From Diplonema papillatum (lineage: Eukaryota > Euglenozoa > Diplonemea > Diplonemida > Diplonemidae), in assembly GCA_030068145.1 (NCBI GenBank), contig JAPJBO010000115.1:306912-370911 (forward strand): a stretch of DNA of 64,000 bases. The letters run 5' to 3'. Position 1 is the stretch's first letter, and every line of letters begins with the position of its first letter. Below the pieces are notes generated by a model that saw only the letters and a list, made by a program, of their open reading frames with translations, ran no database searches and was not told where the DNA came from. This document shows positions 52,399-63,995 of the stretch, piece after piece. The position numbers and the translations under genes are program-made.

Positions 52399-53448
52399 AT
52401 GATTTTCGGAGTGCCGACCAGTGATGTTGTGCAGGGCGTGTCCGGCGGGTTGCTGATCGCCGCCGGAAGCAGCTTGAACATGCTGCTGTACGGCCGGATT
52501 TCGGGGCTGAGCGGGATGCTTGAGACGATGGTGACGCAGGGGAAAGGGTTCGACTGGAAGGCGGCCTTCCTCGCCGGGCTTATCGCGCCGGCGTGGGTCG
52601 TGCGGATGTTCCTGCTGCGCTCGCCAGACCAGGTAGTCCAGGTGGGGGACTTCCAGTTCCAGTTCTTCGACAGCCCGAGCCAGATCACGAACAACGTGAA
52701 CACCCTCGGCTGGATCGCGAGCGGCCTTCTCGTCGGCATCGGGACGAAGCTCGGCAACGGGTGCACCAGCGGCCACGGTGTGTGCGGGCTCCCGAGACTG
52801 TCGAAGCGGTCGATCGTCGCGGTTCTGACGTTCTGCGCCACGGGGTTCGTTGCAGCCACCGCCCTGGCCAAGGGATACGCGCCGTTCCTGACGGAAGGCG
52901 GGCACCCGCTGCTCGGCGGCGAAGCCGAGGGCATGTACCAAAAAGGGGTTCTCGCCTTCCTCGCCCTGTGCGCCGTCGTCGCCGCCGGCGGGCGCTCGCC
53001 GGCCCTGACGAAGGAGCGCATCGACTCCTTTGCTTCCGGCGCGATGTTCGGGACCGGGTTGCTGGTTTCTGGGATGTGCCGGCCGTCGCGGGTGAAGGGT
53101 TTCCTGACGCTGATTCCCGGCCAGTTCGACCCGCTGCTGATGTTCGTGCTCGGGACCGTCGTGTGCGTTAACCTCGCGACGTTCACGCAGATCCTGCGCA
53201 ACACGAAGCCCTTGAACGCGCTCGCGTTTGAGCTGCCCACGCTCAAGGACGTCGACGGGCGGCTGATGCTCGGCGCCGCCCTGTTCGGCCTCGGCTGGGG
53301 AGTCGGCGGCATCTGCCCCGGCCCGGGGATGATTGGCTTCTTCAACTACTCGTCAGCCCTCGGCCTCTGGATGGCGGCGATGCTCGCCGGCAACTACATC
53401 GGGCGCCAGGCCGTCGCCGCCCCCGCCGTTTCCGCCAAGATCCACTGA
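52399..53448 (+). CDS. YeeE/YedE-family sulfur (thiosulfate) transporter
   Basis: 349 aa from ATG 52399, GC-rich, one exon. It is a polytopic membrane protein with about nine hydrophobic segments. The diagnostic motifs of the sulphur-transport family are all here: GNGCTSGHGVCG (C122), SGMCRPSRVKGF (C227) and GGICPGPG (C306). These cysteines correspond to the three that line the thiosulfate path in bacterial TsuA/YeeE. It is a full-length two-repeat form, not the split PmpA/PmpB type. The function inferred from the family is uptake of thiosulfate or a related sulfur compound across a membrane. In eukaryotes the family is patchy and a bacterial origin is likely. No start alternative fits better, since the frame is closed upstream. 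Confidence 0.93.
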   Translation: MIFGVPTSDVVQGVSGGLLIAAGSSLNMLLYGRISGLSGMLETMVTQGKGFDWKAAFLAGLIAPAWVVRMFLLRSPDQVVQVGDFQFQFFDSPSQITNNVNTLGWIASGLLVGIGTKLGNGCTSGHGVCGLPRLSKRSIVAVLTFCATGFVAATALAKGYAPFLTEGGHPLLGGEAEGMYQKGVLAFLALCAVVAAGGRSPALTKERIDSFASGAMFGTGLLVSGMCRPSRVKGFLTLIPGQFDPLLMFVLGTVVCVNLATFTQILRNTKPLNALAFELPTLKDVDGRLMLGAALFGLGWGVGGICPGPGMIGFFNYSSALGLWMAAMLAGNYIGRQAVAAPAVSAKIH

Positions 53449-53486
53449 CCACCCGCCCACGGAACGGCTCCTTAGAGCCTTCCTCC

Positions 53487-53625
53487 CTTTTTTTTTTGTA
53501 TAAGCACCTGCTTTGTAGGAAATACTTGAGGAGGCTGCCAGCTGCAAAAGATCAATGCATGGTGGCGCAGGCTAAAAAGACGTAGGGCAGGTGTTTTGGT
53601 GGTTGATCAGAATTCCTTACCCAGG
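53487..53625 (-). repeat. Family A 3'-end fragment joined to a family F copy
   Basis: The first 70 bp match the family A end (GCACCTGCTTTGTAGGAAATACTTGAGG on the plus strand). Then CAGGCTAAAAAGACGTAGG...TGGTTGATCAGAATTCC (53560-53620) is family F in plus orientation. The join falls at GATCAATGCATGG. Confidence 0.8.
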
Positions 53626-55233
53626 GGGGTAAATACAAGCGGGAAAACGAAGCGTCTGTCTTTTTTCAGCCGCCGGTGTACAGTACCTGCTTTGTAGGAA
53701 ATGCTCGAGTCGGTGGTTGCGAAATCTCTAAAGGTTCACAAAAAGCCCTTTCCCCCCCACCTCGTTGAGTCGCCTTTGGTGCAGTTGTTTTCCTTCTGTT
53801 CTCGTTCTTTTCTTTTTTCTGTTTGCATGTTTTAGCACCGCCACGCTAGCCTGCGGGACAAAGCCTGAACCTTTAGCATCGGGGGGGGGGCGAGTGTGAC
53901 TCGACCTGAGCTTCTGCCAAGGAAGCTCGTCTTTTGTCACTGAAAATGAACAGCGCGTGGCTGAGCGCGGATGTTTGGAGCAAGGCGTTCGCACCTTGAC
54001 CGCAACTGTGCTTCTGATCCAGGAACGGCGCCACCGCTGCTCCTCTTCACTGAACTGAGAGAGTGAGCTGGAAAGATTTTGCTCGCTTTTTCTTCTTGCA
54101 AAAAAGCATCCGCCTTGCATAAAATACTCGAGGAGGTCGCCCGTCGCACATTCACAAAGGAGGAAACATGTGCTGTAGCCTACACGGAGACGCCGGCCCA
54201 ATCTTGTGCCGGTTGTTCAACAGATTTGCAGTTGTATTGCTTATCTCCTCTCTAGCCTCCGTCGAAGCAGGCACCGGGCAAGAACCCCTCTGAGTATTTT
54301 GCCGAAGGTGCTGTTCAAGAGACGGACAGCCCGAGCAGCTGTCTACGTACTCGCCCCCTTGCCAATCGGATTCGTCTTCGCTGTTGCGAGGAGTGCCAAC
54401 TGAAGAAACAAGAGAACTTTCTTCCCCCCACCCTTCCCAGCACCACAGGGCTCCCGCTTGCCTCCTGCCATTTGCTCAGCCGAAGCGACACCCACCGGTT
54501 TTCTTGACATTCTGTGTTGGGCTTGGCCTCGTGAATGCAGCTTTTTCTAGCTGAAACACAGTCGGGCCACGCTGGCACAGGGGGGACCGTTCGTTGGTAG
54601 CACACGCACTGTCCAAGGGCAACAGGTTTAGCAACAGGCCGTGTTCCTGCCCTCCACCTTACCTCGCAGCTTTGCTGCCAAGAAGCACGTCCCGTTGCTG
54701 TATTTTGGAAGTCTTTAAGGACAGTTTTAGGACGCCTTTCCTTCCCCGTTCGGGACGACTTGGTCACGACTCGCAGCTCGCGAAGAAACAGCACGTCAGC
54801 AGAGGCCATGGAGTCAGGACATCGCGGAGGTGCGCTGACGGGCCTGCGTCGGGGTTTACTCCTTGCAGCTTGGTGCAAAAGAGAAAGGAGGCAGGTCCTG
54901 AGGAGATTCAGCACCAGGTTCTGTGCGTGCCGGTTGATCGTTTTTCCCACTTGTATTTACTCTGTGTATATTCAAGTAAGGAATTCTGATCAACCACCAA
55001 AACACGCTGCCTACGTCCTTTTAGCCTGCACAATACATTGAAGGGCAACCCGCAAGATTGTTTGTACTAAAAAACGAGACTGGAGCAGTTCAGTTTCTAC
55101 TCTCCCCTGACTCTCGATTGCGCTCGATTTTCCGCTCAATTACGCTCAACTAGGTTGACCGCCACAGCTGTGGCTCGCGGCCGTCGGCCCGAAGGGGGGC
55201 GGGGGTTGCGGGTGAGGAAACTCTGTCCGCCGA
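53626..55233. other. Intergenic DNA with repeat fragments
   Basis: A diverged family A unit is at 54095-54305 and an antisense family F copy at about 54975-55070 (GGAATTCTGATCAACCACC, CCTGCACAATACATTGAAGG). No gene was recognised before the EF-hand/WD40 gene. Confidence 0.6.
54095..54305 (-). repeat. Family A repeat, copy 8, strongly diverged
   Basis: It keeps the order of landmarks (AAAATACTCGAGGAGG, ATGTGCTGTAGCC, GTTGTATTGC, CTCTAGCCTCCGTCGAAG, GAGTATTTT) but only about two thirds of the bases. It is an old member and shows that the family has been active over a long period. Confidence 0.65.
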
Positions 55234-58200
55234 ATGGGTGATGCGGGGCACTACGGGGGCCCGCAGGCCGGAGGGGGACGCTCGATGTACCACGTGCTGA
55301 AGGAGGTGCCGGAAGAGGACCTCGCGGCGCTCCGCGTGGCTTGGGAGGGTGGCCGCGGCAAAACGGGGTCCGAGCTGTCGGTGGTGCAGTTCGTCGGGCT
55401 GCTGCTGCCCGTCGTGAAGAAGATGGTCGAGAAGCTGACGCTCGCCCAGGAGCGGACGGCGGCGCAGTTCCTTCGCGTGCTGAAGCACGGCGGGAAGGCC
55501 GACCGCTCCGCCGGCAACTGGAGCAAGGCGTCCGCCGTTTGCGCGCCTCCGGTGCCCGCGTACTCAGCCCGCGAAGTCGCCAACGACCTGCGCTGCGCGT
55601 TTTCGCAAATGGACCTCCAGGGCACGAACGCCCTGTCGTGGCATGCCTTCGTTTGCTACCTCCGAAACTACGGCAAGCGCGAATCGTACTTCGACACGAC
55701 CACCTCCGCCGCGCAAGTAGTGTCCCCCCAGGTGGCCCCCACGGACGACAGCCAGTCGGCGTTCCACGACCGCGAGCCGGGAGCCGAGCTCGGCAGCCCC
55801 GCTGGGGCGGGCAACCGGCGGGGGACGAACCTCCGCTTTTTCGTTGAGCGGGGGCAGGCCAAAACGCCGCCCGTCGTGCCGTCGTTGAAGGACAGCGTCC
55901 TGGACACCGCGGCCGTGCACGCATCTGACACCCCGGTTTTCGGAATTCGACGGCTTCGGTACTACGACCACCCATCGTCCTGCAGGATGGTCGCGACTAC
56001 AGGTGTGCCGGCCCGCCGCCCTTCAAAAATACTCGAGGAACTGCCTTGTGCTTCCTTCGAAGGAGGCTAGAGGGGGAGAAAACAATACAACTACAAAGTG
56101 GGTCTTTTTTGTTGAACGCCTACGCCCGCCACTAAACCCAGGTGCACCTGTGTTTCGTGTGGGCTACAGCACATTTACCTCCTTTGGTCTTTTGCAGCTG
56201 GCAGCCTCCTCAAGTATTTCCTACAAAGCAGGTGCCTATACAAAAAAATACTTTCCCGCGCTTTTCGTCGAAGCTTCCATCAAAATGAAACTGGAGTTCA
56301 ACCGGTTTCAGAGATTGTATCGTGTGTCAAGCCTAGCTTGATGCATTGCTCATTCCGTTCCTACTTCAGCTACAATTCTTACTAAGATACGGCGTGCATG
56401 TGTTTTGGCGACGACGGCAGGCTGCACCAAATATCACTATTAACTGTAGACCTTCATAAGGCTAAAAGCATCTGCAGAAGAACACGAAAAGCCTCTAGGC
56501 GAATCCATTCGATATTTCTTCAGCTTCAACACTATATTGGACGAACAAATCTTCCGCACGCAGGTACCAAGATACACGTCGTGAACCCGGACACACTTTG
56601 CGTCGAGGAGACCGCCAGCATCGGGTCGCGCGAGGCGTCGAAGCGGTTCATCGCGTCGTGCGTGTACTTCGGCGACGACGGCAGCTCACCGTCCGGCTGG
56701 TCCGCGAAGCCAGCGAGCACCGGCCCCGCGATTGTCGCGTGCTGCAGCGACCTCTCGCTCCGCAGCTACCGCGGGCGGCCGGCAGACATCCTCGGCGCCG
56801 CGCCGCGGTCGGCACGGAAGAAGCAGGCCGCCGACGGCTTCGGATTCCCCGCCTTCGAAGGCGGCAACGCAGGGGACGTCGTGCGGAATGCGAGGAGTTC
56901 CGTCGTGGACCTGCCGGTAGTGCGGGCCTTCCGGGTCAAAACGGCGAGCAACACGACCCTGGCCACCATCGGCAGCCTGATCGTCGCGGGCACCCGGGAC
57001 GGGGGCGTTTACGGGTACGACGCTTTGGAGTTGATCAGCGGGAAAGAGGTGCCGAAGCAGCACCTCGGCGAGCCGAACTTCCTGCCCAGCATCAAAAACC
57101 AGCCCGGGTCTCTTTCTCACCCGTTCAAGGCCTCGCACGACGGTGAGGTCACCTCGCCTTCGTTTCATTCGGCCGGCTGCGACTTCCCCGTGATCAGGCC
57201 GCGGGTGGGTGTCGCTGGATGCCACCCGGGTTCGGCGGTATCCGCGCTGTTGGCGCTCGCGAAGCGGCCGGTGATCGCTTCGGCGGCGCTGGACGGGACG
57301 CTGTCGTTCATAGACCTCGCCACGTGGGTGCTGGTGGACCGGGTGAAGAAGGGGCCGCGGGGCATCCTGTGCTTCGCGGAGATGCCCGAGCACAGCATGA
57401 TCATCTGCGGCGGCTCCGACAACACCGCGTTCTGCATCGCGACCGATACCGGCACGCAGGAACCCGCGTACGAACTCTGCGACGCGTATCTCCCGCACAC
57501 TTCGCCGATCGTCGACGTCATCGCGATTCCGGGCACGCCGCAGGCGGTGACCATGGACGAGGGGTACCTGGTCAAGACGTGGGACATCCGGACGTACAAA
57601 TGCTTCCAGACTATTTGCCCGCTGATCGGCAGCGGAAATATGGGCGGGAAGCCGTCGAGGCTGGCGGGGGTGGGGAAGCCGAGGTGCCCGGGTTGCTGCT
57701 ACGTCGGCGGGAAGGACGTGCTGGTGTCGGTCGCGGGGGACCAGTTCCTGGCGTGGGAGAACAAGGAGCGGAAGAAGCAGCCGTGGGCGGCTGACGACTC
57801 GGCGGTGATCTCCGTCGCGGTCCTCTCGAGCTCGCAGCGGGTTGCCACCGTCGCCCATGAGAACGACCGGCGCGAGGTCCGATTCTGGTCGCTCTGCACC
57901 GGCGCGACGACCGGCGCCCACTCCTTCGCCCCGTGCCCCGAGATCACGTGCCTCGCCGCAGACGCCGCCGGCGAGACGCTCTTCGTCGGCCACGCGAACG
58001 GAAAAGTCACCTCGCGGGACGCGACGTCCCTCGCCCTCACGCAGACGCACTCCCTTTCGTCGTCGGAGGTGGTCCAGATGGCCCATCTCGACAGGAGGGG
58101 CTGCCTCGTGTGCCTGCACGAGAGCGGGATCTTCGCCCTCATCTACGGCGCGCACCACGGGAAGGCGCCCGTGTGCGTCCGCGCGATATCGACGACGAAA

Positions 58201-59493
58201 GGCTCGAAACGCTGCGAATGGTCCGATGCCCTCGGGCTCGTCGCGACCGCGGACGCAGCCACGCTGCGGGTGTGGGACGCCGACACGGGCGTGTTCTGCG
58301 TCGAGTTCGACCCGCTGCGGCGGGTCGACGAGCAGACGGGGCAGCCGGAGCTGACGTGGGACCTGGGTTGTGATGGCGGTGTGCTGCTCGACGGGACCGC
58401 GATGAAAAAGCGGGCCATGGCGGCCTTAGCGCTGAAGGGCGGCGGCCGCGGCGCTGCGGAGGGCGATGCCGGGGGCGTGCGCCTGGAGCCGGGGGTGCAT
58501 TGGGAGGACGGGCCGAAGCACAAGAAGCCCGCGCGCCGCGGCAAGTCGTCGCCGAAGGCGAAGTCCCGGTACGGCCGGTCCGTCGAGCGCAGCCGCCGGC
58601 TCCTCTTGAAAGCGAACCACGCTCCGCGCGTCGACAACCACCCGTTCGACGAAACCATCGGCTTCGACAGCACCCAACCGAACGCCGCGTCATCCCTCCG
58701 CGCGCAGACCACCCTCCACTACTTCGATTCCACCACGTTTTCGAAGACGCCGTCGCCCCTGTCGACCGCCTACCTCGGCGGCGCCATGGAGGACATCACG
58801 TCGATCACGTTCCTCGGGAAATCCGCGCTCCTCTCCGTCACGGGGAGCAAGGGCACGATCGCCGTCTACGACGTGCGGCCGCGCACGGCGGGCGTCCGCC
58901 TCTTCGCGAAATGGACCCTGCCCTCCCCCGCCGTCGCGGCATCGTTCGACCCTCGAAAGCGAGTCCTTTTTGTGAGCGACGAGGCCACGAAGCTGTCCGT
59001 GTGGTGCCTCAAAGCGCTGTTCAAGGAACCCGCGGGCGGCGGGAACGGGTCAGTCAGGGGCGAAGCGGACGTGCGGCTGGTGAGGAGGACGAGCATCGTT
59101 GATCACCGCAGGCAGCCGGTGTCGGTGAAGGGGATGGTGTTCCAGCGGGGGCTGCGGGCCCTGCTTGCGTGGAGCGGGGACGGCGTCGTCGGGGTGTGGG
59201 ACGCCACGGGCCGGGTGCGCGGCGTACTGGTGCAGTCCGGGCAATCGCATTGGTCGTCCGCCCTGCGCCACGCCGCCGAGCGGTGCATCGAAGAGTCGAT
59301 CCTCAACGGCGGGAAGCCCGCCCGCGAGGACCCGCCCGACGACAGCAGCAGCGGAGACGACGCCGCGGCGCAGCCGGCCGCGAAAGGCTCGTTTCCCCGG
59401 ATCGGCGGCGGCGACGACGCGACGCAGCCCTTCCGCGCACCGCCTCGCAGCGGAAGTTTCTTCCCCCAGATCGCTAAGGCTCGGGTTGGATGA
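55234..59493 (+). CDS. EF-hand-containing WD40-repeat protein, two exons (55234-56002, 56564-59493)
   Basis: 1232 aa after removing a 561-bp phase-1 intron (GTGTGC...CGCACGCAG, 56003-56563). The join rebuilds a WD40 strand, MVATTG-TKIHVVNPDTL. The N-terminal 200 residues are helical with a degenerate EF-hand (REVANDLRCAFSQMDLQGTNALSWHAFVCYL) that lacks several calcium ligands. From residue about 235 many WD40-like blades follow (for example GGSDNTAFCIATDTG, LVKTWDIRTYKCFQ, RVWDADTGVFCVEFD, LLAWSGDGVVGVWDATG). A basic Lys/Arg-rich linker (about 755-800) splits the propeller region in two, and the C-terminus is disordered. EF-hand plus two WD40 propellers resembles WDR49/WDR64/EFCAB8-type proteins, some of which are ciliary. 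That role is only a suggestion. The intron carries a family A repeat. Confidence 0.88.
56024..56252 (+). repeat. Family A repeat, copy 9 (full length, inside an intron)
   Basis: It runs from AAAATACTCGAGGAACTGCC to GCAGGTGCCTATACAAAAAAATAC and is collinear with copies 1 and 5. It begins 21 bp after the splice donor of the EF-hand/WD40 gene and lies wholly within the intron, in the sense direction. Confidence 0.92.
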
Positions 59494-60687
59494 GTCCTCG
59501 ATTTTTTTTGGTACACGTGCACCGAAGAGAACACTTCGTCACAACCGATGGCATATGAACGAAGAAAACGAAGCCAACGAAAAAGGGCTAATACAGGAAA
59601 CCTCCCCTGAGGTTTATAACCTGTGCATGCGAAGGACACAAATGAAATCGTTGTCGAAAGCTCGTCCACGTCCACGTCGTCGCCGCAAAAACGTGGCGTT
59701 TTTACATGCGTCTTGAATCCAACTTGTATCGTAAAAACGATCAGGCACTGCGCATTCAACGAAATGAAGACGTACCTGCTTCGTTGAAAATCTTCGAGGA
59801 GGCTGCCCGTTGTACCATCTGAAAAACAATACCGCATGCCGGCGACACCCCATTCTTGCAGCCAAAGTCCATCTCAAAGGAGAAAATGCGAATGACGACC
59901 AGAAGACATAGTGTTGAGCACAGCACACTCTCGCTTGCGAGTCGGTACTACCTGTGTGTTGCTCATTGTGTATGCGTTTGGGTATCGATCATTTACTCGC
60001 TGCTTCTTGTCTACCTTCTCCTGCAGCTTCCCGCGCCTACTTCTATGCAAATCCGGGTCTATGTGCTCTCACTACCACCTGGGCCTTCAGCATCAACGGT
60101 TCCCGTCCCCCGCACCATCTATTCACCGGCAGCCACTTTTCCAGGTTTCGCTGCCGATGTGGAAAAGAAAAGATAGTCGTCGATCTGTGCTGACCCACGA
60201 TTTGTTGCCCGCCTCCTCTTTCTGAACTGCCCGCGGCCTTTCTAGTTTGACTTCTTGTCCCTTTTTATGCATTCTCACGTTGCTACCACCACGCGGTCAG
60301 AACCGCAGTTGGCCAGTCTTCGTTCGTTAGAACCGCAACTATCGCACTAGCACAATCTTTCTAAGCAACCCGGAAGAGTCAATGGCCAGTCTAAGCTAGA
60401 ACTGCTGTATCTTCGATCTGATTGGCAGCAAACAGAAGCAGTCTTTGTGTGTGTGCCGCAGGAGGGCTCAGTCTTCACAAAAGAAATCACTCAAAATTTG
60501 TGCCAACCAGCAATACGAGAAAAATACCGGAATCCCCATGCGAAGTTTAGCTCTAAACCCCCAGGAAAAAAAAAAAAAAACGTTCAAACCTCAATTGGGC
60601 ACCAACGGACGCGCGCAGAAGGGCGCTTGGAGGGGGTTCCGCTTGCGAACAGCCTTCGGGCCGGCCTCGGGGGGTAACGGCGGCGCG
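59494..60687. other. Intergenic DNA, no recognisable gene
   Basis: A family H copy at 59545-59625 (ACGAAGCCAACGAAAAAGGGCTAATACAGGAAACC) matches 1190-1272. A short A run lies at 60568-60581. Small frames at 59856-60225 have a hydrophobic stretch but no supporting features. Confidence 0.55.
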
Positions 60688-62726
60688 ATGCCGGGGGGAT
60701 CGTCCGCCGATCGAGTGAGCCTGGCGGTGGCGGGGCTGTGCATGTGCCTCGGAGCGCCGTTCGTCATCCTGGGGATGACCGCCTTGCACACAGTCTGTGA
60801 CCCGTGGTCCGACGAGCACTACTTCAGCACCTGGTCGCTCTTGGACAGCACGCTGATATGCTGCAATTCGTCGTGCCCTGCAATGGAAGTCCTCGGGAAC
60901 TGCGACTGGGTCAACGGCAACATGAGCCACTTCGGCGAAAACTGCGTAGTTGGCCACGCACCGCCGTTTAAGTGGTGCTGGAGCGACGACCGGTGCTTCG
61001 TCGGCGACTACAACAACGTCGGCATCGCGATCGTGCTCATCTCGTTCGGGACCCTCTTCGTCTCCGCCTCGCTCGGCCTCTGCGCCACCGGGCTGTGCCC
61101 CACGCTGCCGGTCTTCCTCTGGCGGCTCAAAGCGAAGCGCAGGCTCGGGCTGCAGCTGAAGAAACTCAGGCGCCGCGGGCTGCTGTTCCTGTGGATCACC
61201 GGCTGCGAGGGGGTCGGCCGGCGCCGCGCCCGGTCCTCTGCGGTGACCGGCAGAATACCCGAGGGTGGGAGGAGAGCAGACAAGCGGTACTTACTGCTGC
61301 CGTTCGACCTGCGGCTGCTGGTTCTCGAATTCTACATGCTCGGCCCGTACGACGTGGAGTCGGACGCCGGGGAGGACGGCGCCGGCAGCGACGCGTCGGC
61401 GGCGACTTCGGTTTCCGTCAGCGCGCGGCAGAGCCCGTCTCTCGCGGGGGCTTCGCTGCTGAACATCACGTCCTTGCCCCCGGTGTGGAGGGACCAGGAC
61501 ATGACGCGGTTGATCGTCCAACTGTTCGACCATCTCTCCCAAGGGACCACGGCGGCCACCACGCCCAGTCTCAAGCGCGTCCTCGCAGAGGACGACCGGC
61601 TGATGATCGAGCACCTCCAGATGTACAACAACCCGCCCGATGATAGTGCCGCGAAACCGGACCCACCGCACGCCGCCGAATCCCCCGCGCACGACCCGTC
61701 TCAGCAAGTCCCCGCTGCCGAACCCAGCTCATCCGACGCTCGGCTTAAACAACGGGAAGCCCCCGTGGCGACCTCGTCAACTTCGCCGTGCAACGAACCG
61801 GCTGATCATAGCTTGCTGGGTGCAGAGTCCGACCAGCGGCAAGCCTCGTCCATGTCGCCTCGCAACGAGCCGTCTGCGCTCAGCTCGCTCGGTCCGAGGA
61901 CTGGCCAGGGGCAAGCATCCGCCGCTGGCTATTTGTCGACGTCACCTTGCAAGGGGTTGCCTGTTTCGAGTGCTGTTGGTGCCAAGACTCTCCAACGGCA
62001 AGCCTCCGGCGCCTGCTCGTCGGTGTCGGCTTGCTTCTCGTCCTCGGCGACCCCGATTGATCTCACGTCGGAGGAAGCGTCGCCTTGTTCGTTGTCGTGC
62101 TCAACGGACTTCCAGCCTACCCAGCCGCCGTCCCCCCGACAAGACGCGAGGTTGGAGCAGTCGGGGCAACCGGGCAGGCAGGGCAGCAGCACCTCGCTTC
62201 GGTCTTCGGACTACGCGCCTTCGCCATCCGATGGCGGGCACGCTGCTGGACAAAGCAGCCCGCCCCCCGGCGTCGATGCAGGCGACGTGGCTTCCCGTCC
62301 CCGCAGCGGGCCGTTGGTGGCTGCTGAGGCGCAGGCGACGGCGGCCGTGGAGTTCCAGAAGCGCCGGTTCCATCGCACGCCCTGCATCCTGCAGCTCATG
62401 GGCAAAAACCTCGTCACCAACTACGGCGCGCAGGGCTCGGCGGAAGAAGAGAGCACCCGGCTGGAAGTTGACGCTGAGAACGTGCTGGGTTTCGGGGCGT
62501 CGAGCGACGTTTCCACCCTCACCGTGCTTCCCCTTGCGGCGGTGAACCGTGTGCTCCTCCTCCACCACTCCACCCTGTGTGTGGTGGGCCAGCGCCTAAC
62601 GCGCGATGCCGACAAAAAGGCGGTCCTCAGCTTCGAAGAATACGACTCGGAGGCCACGACGGAACCCGCCGAGGTTGTGGTCATGCTCACGACGCCCGAC
62701 TGGGAGGCGTGGATCATCTGCTTCAG
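60688..62726 (+). CDS. Two-TM protein with Cys-rich loop, disordered repeats and PH-like C-terminal part; 3' exon(s) not identified
   Basis: ATG 60688 is the best start; an in-frame ATG at 60538 is possible. The first transmembrane segment (VSLAVAGLCMCLGAPFVIL) and the second (VGIAIVLISFGTLFVSASL) bracket a loop of about 75 aa with eight cysteines, probably disulfide-bonded outside the cytosol. A basic stretch follows (KAKRRLGLQLKKLRRRG). The middle 250 aa are disordered, with three loose 30-residue repeats ending RQAS or GQAS and a PIDLTSEE motif that resembles a SUMO-interaction motif. The end (LEVDAENVLGF...PDWEAWIICFR) resembles the last strands and helix of a PH domain and breaks off at a GTGTGC donor at 62727. 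A candidate downstream exon was not found before 64000. Function unknown. Confidence 0.75.
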
Positions 62727-63856
62727 GTGTGCTTGCAGCTTCCTTTTTTGGCTCGCTAAGCCGGCCCACCTCCGTGATAGATCGTCAAATGCACCAGGCA
62801 AATCTATGCAGCTCCAGGAGGAAAGGGATAGACCTGATCGACCGGGGTGCACCGTAGTGCAGCGTGATAAAAACAGCGGCAGGCAATCCGTTCCAGTACA
62901 CAACGCAATATGAAGGCTAGAAGGCGGTAGTGGTTTGTTGTTGAGAGCCTGAAGATAACCTGAAGTGAAACCGGGTAAAAGCAAGTGGAAACACAATCGC
63001 CTTCTTTGAAAAAACACTCAACTCCATGCACCCTGCACCGCAACCTCGCAGTGCACCGCAACAGATTAGCTACCTCCGAAGCAACCTACTGGGGGGGGGC
63101 TAACTACTATTGAACCGTACAATACAATTGAACCGTATAATACAATTCAACTGCAATGTTACTGTACGGCTGACACTTTCGCACTGCACTTTCGCATTGC
63201 ACTGAGTGTGAGCCTGACAGTGTGGCGGTTTCAGGCCGTTTTCGTTTCGGCTTTTTTGGAAAAGTCATGTTAGACCACCAAAGCGGAGAAGAAATCTTAA
63301 AACGAAGTTTTGGAGTCATTCCGAACCCGGGTCTTCCAAAGGTTTTGGGCATGCTCATGATGATGTCGCTGTTGCCGTTGCTCGTGCCAAAGTCTTGGAG
63401 CTGGCTGTGTGCGGGGATCACGACGCACAATCATGGCAATGGGCCGGCAACCGGAGTGCGGTGGTGGCTCCGGAGCTGCGGAGCCAGCTCCGGAGTTGAG
63501 CTTCCGGAGCCAGCCGGAAACACTGCCAATCGTGACCGTGGGCGATGGGACGTCTTGTTGTGCACGAGAAACAAGGCTCGGAGTCCGAACTGCGGGTTCG
63601 AGCCTTTCACTTGTTTTGTGAATTTCCCTTCGCTTTTTGCTCGGAGTGCATTGCACTCACATTGTGTCATTTAGTCACAACATCAACGTGTTTCTAACAG
63701 GCAAACCGCACTTCAATTGTAATCCACTAGTTCTTATAGGGGGGGGTCTGAGACCCCCCAATTCCACGCCGTGTATCGCTATATTACTATTGAACTCAAG
63801 TGTAATATTGCCCCCCCCCCCCCCCGACAAACCAGACTCACACCGCAGTCCTGTCT
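62727..63856. other. Probable intron or intergenic DNA after the two-TM gene
   Basis: A small direct repeat (TTGAACCGTA.AATACAATT) occurs at 63110-63145, a GC-rich inverted stretch GCTCCGGAGCTGCGGAGCCAGCTCCGG at 63468-63500, and a C run at 63811-63826. No exon could be assigned. Confidence 0.45.
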
Positions 63857-63995
63857 GCAGACACTCAGGTTCCACGCTGATGATGGTCCGCCTTATGTGT
63901 CCGTGGCTTAAAGGACCGAAACACGGCGCAGACGGGACCAGTGCGTGTTGAGCACATACCCATTCCAAGCACGTTCTTGCAATCCCCCCATTCCA
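63857..63995 (+). repeat. Family B repeat, copy 4 (longest)
   Basis: It includes the core (ACTCAGGTTCCACGCTGATGA...GGACCGAAACACGG) plus an extension, GTTGAGCACATACCCATTCC...TCTTGCAATCCCCCC, that is found alone at 51164-51227. This copy therefore shows how the two segments belong together. Confidence 0.8.

Noticed and set aside
56686..58158. 490-codon minus-strand frame opposite the WD40 gene
   Set aside because: Shadow frame: Arg/Ala/Gly-rich, no domains, complementary to well-formed WD40 repeats.
63857..63927. Hammerhead-ribozyme-like string in family B: CTGATGA, a GGTCC/GGACC stem, then GAAAC
   Set aside because: An extra base separates CTGATGA from the stem in every copy, and no NUH cleavage site with matching stems I and III could be found in the required order. 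The only GTGTC complementary to GAAACAC lies inside the stem II loop.
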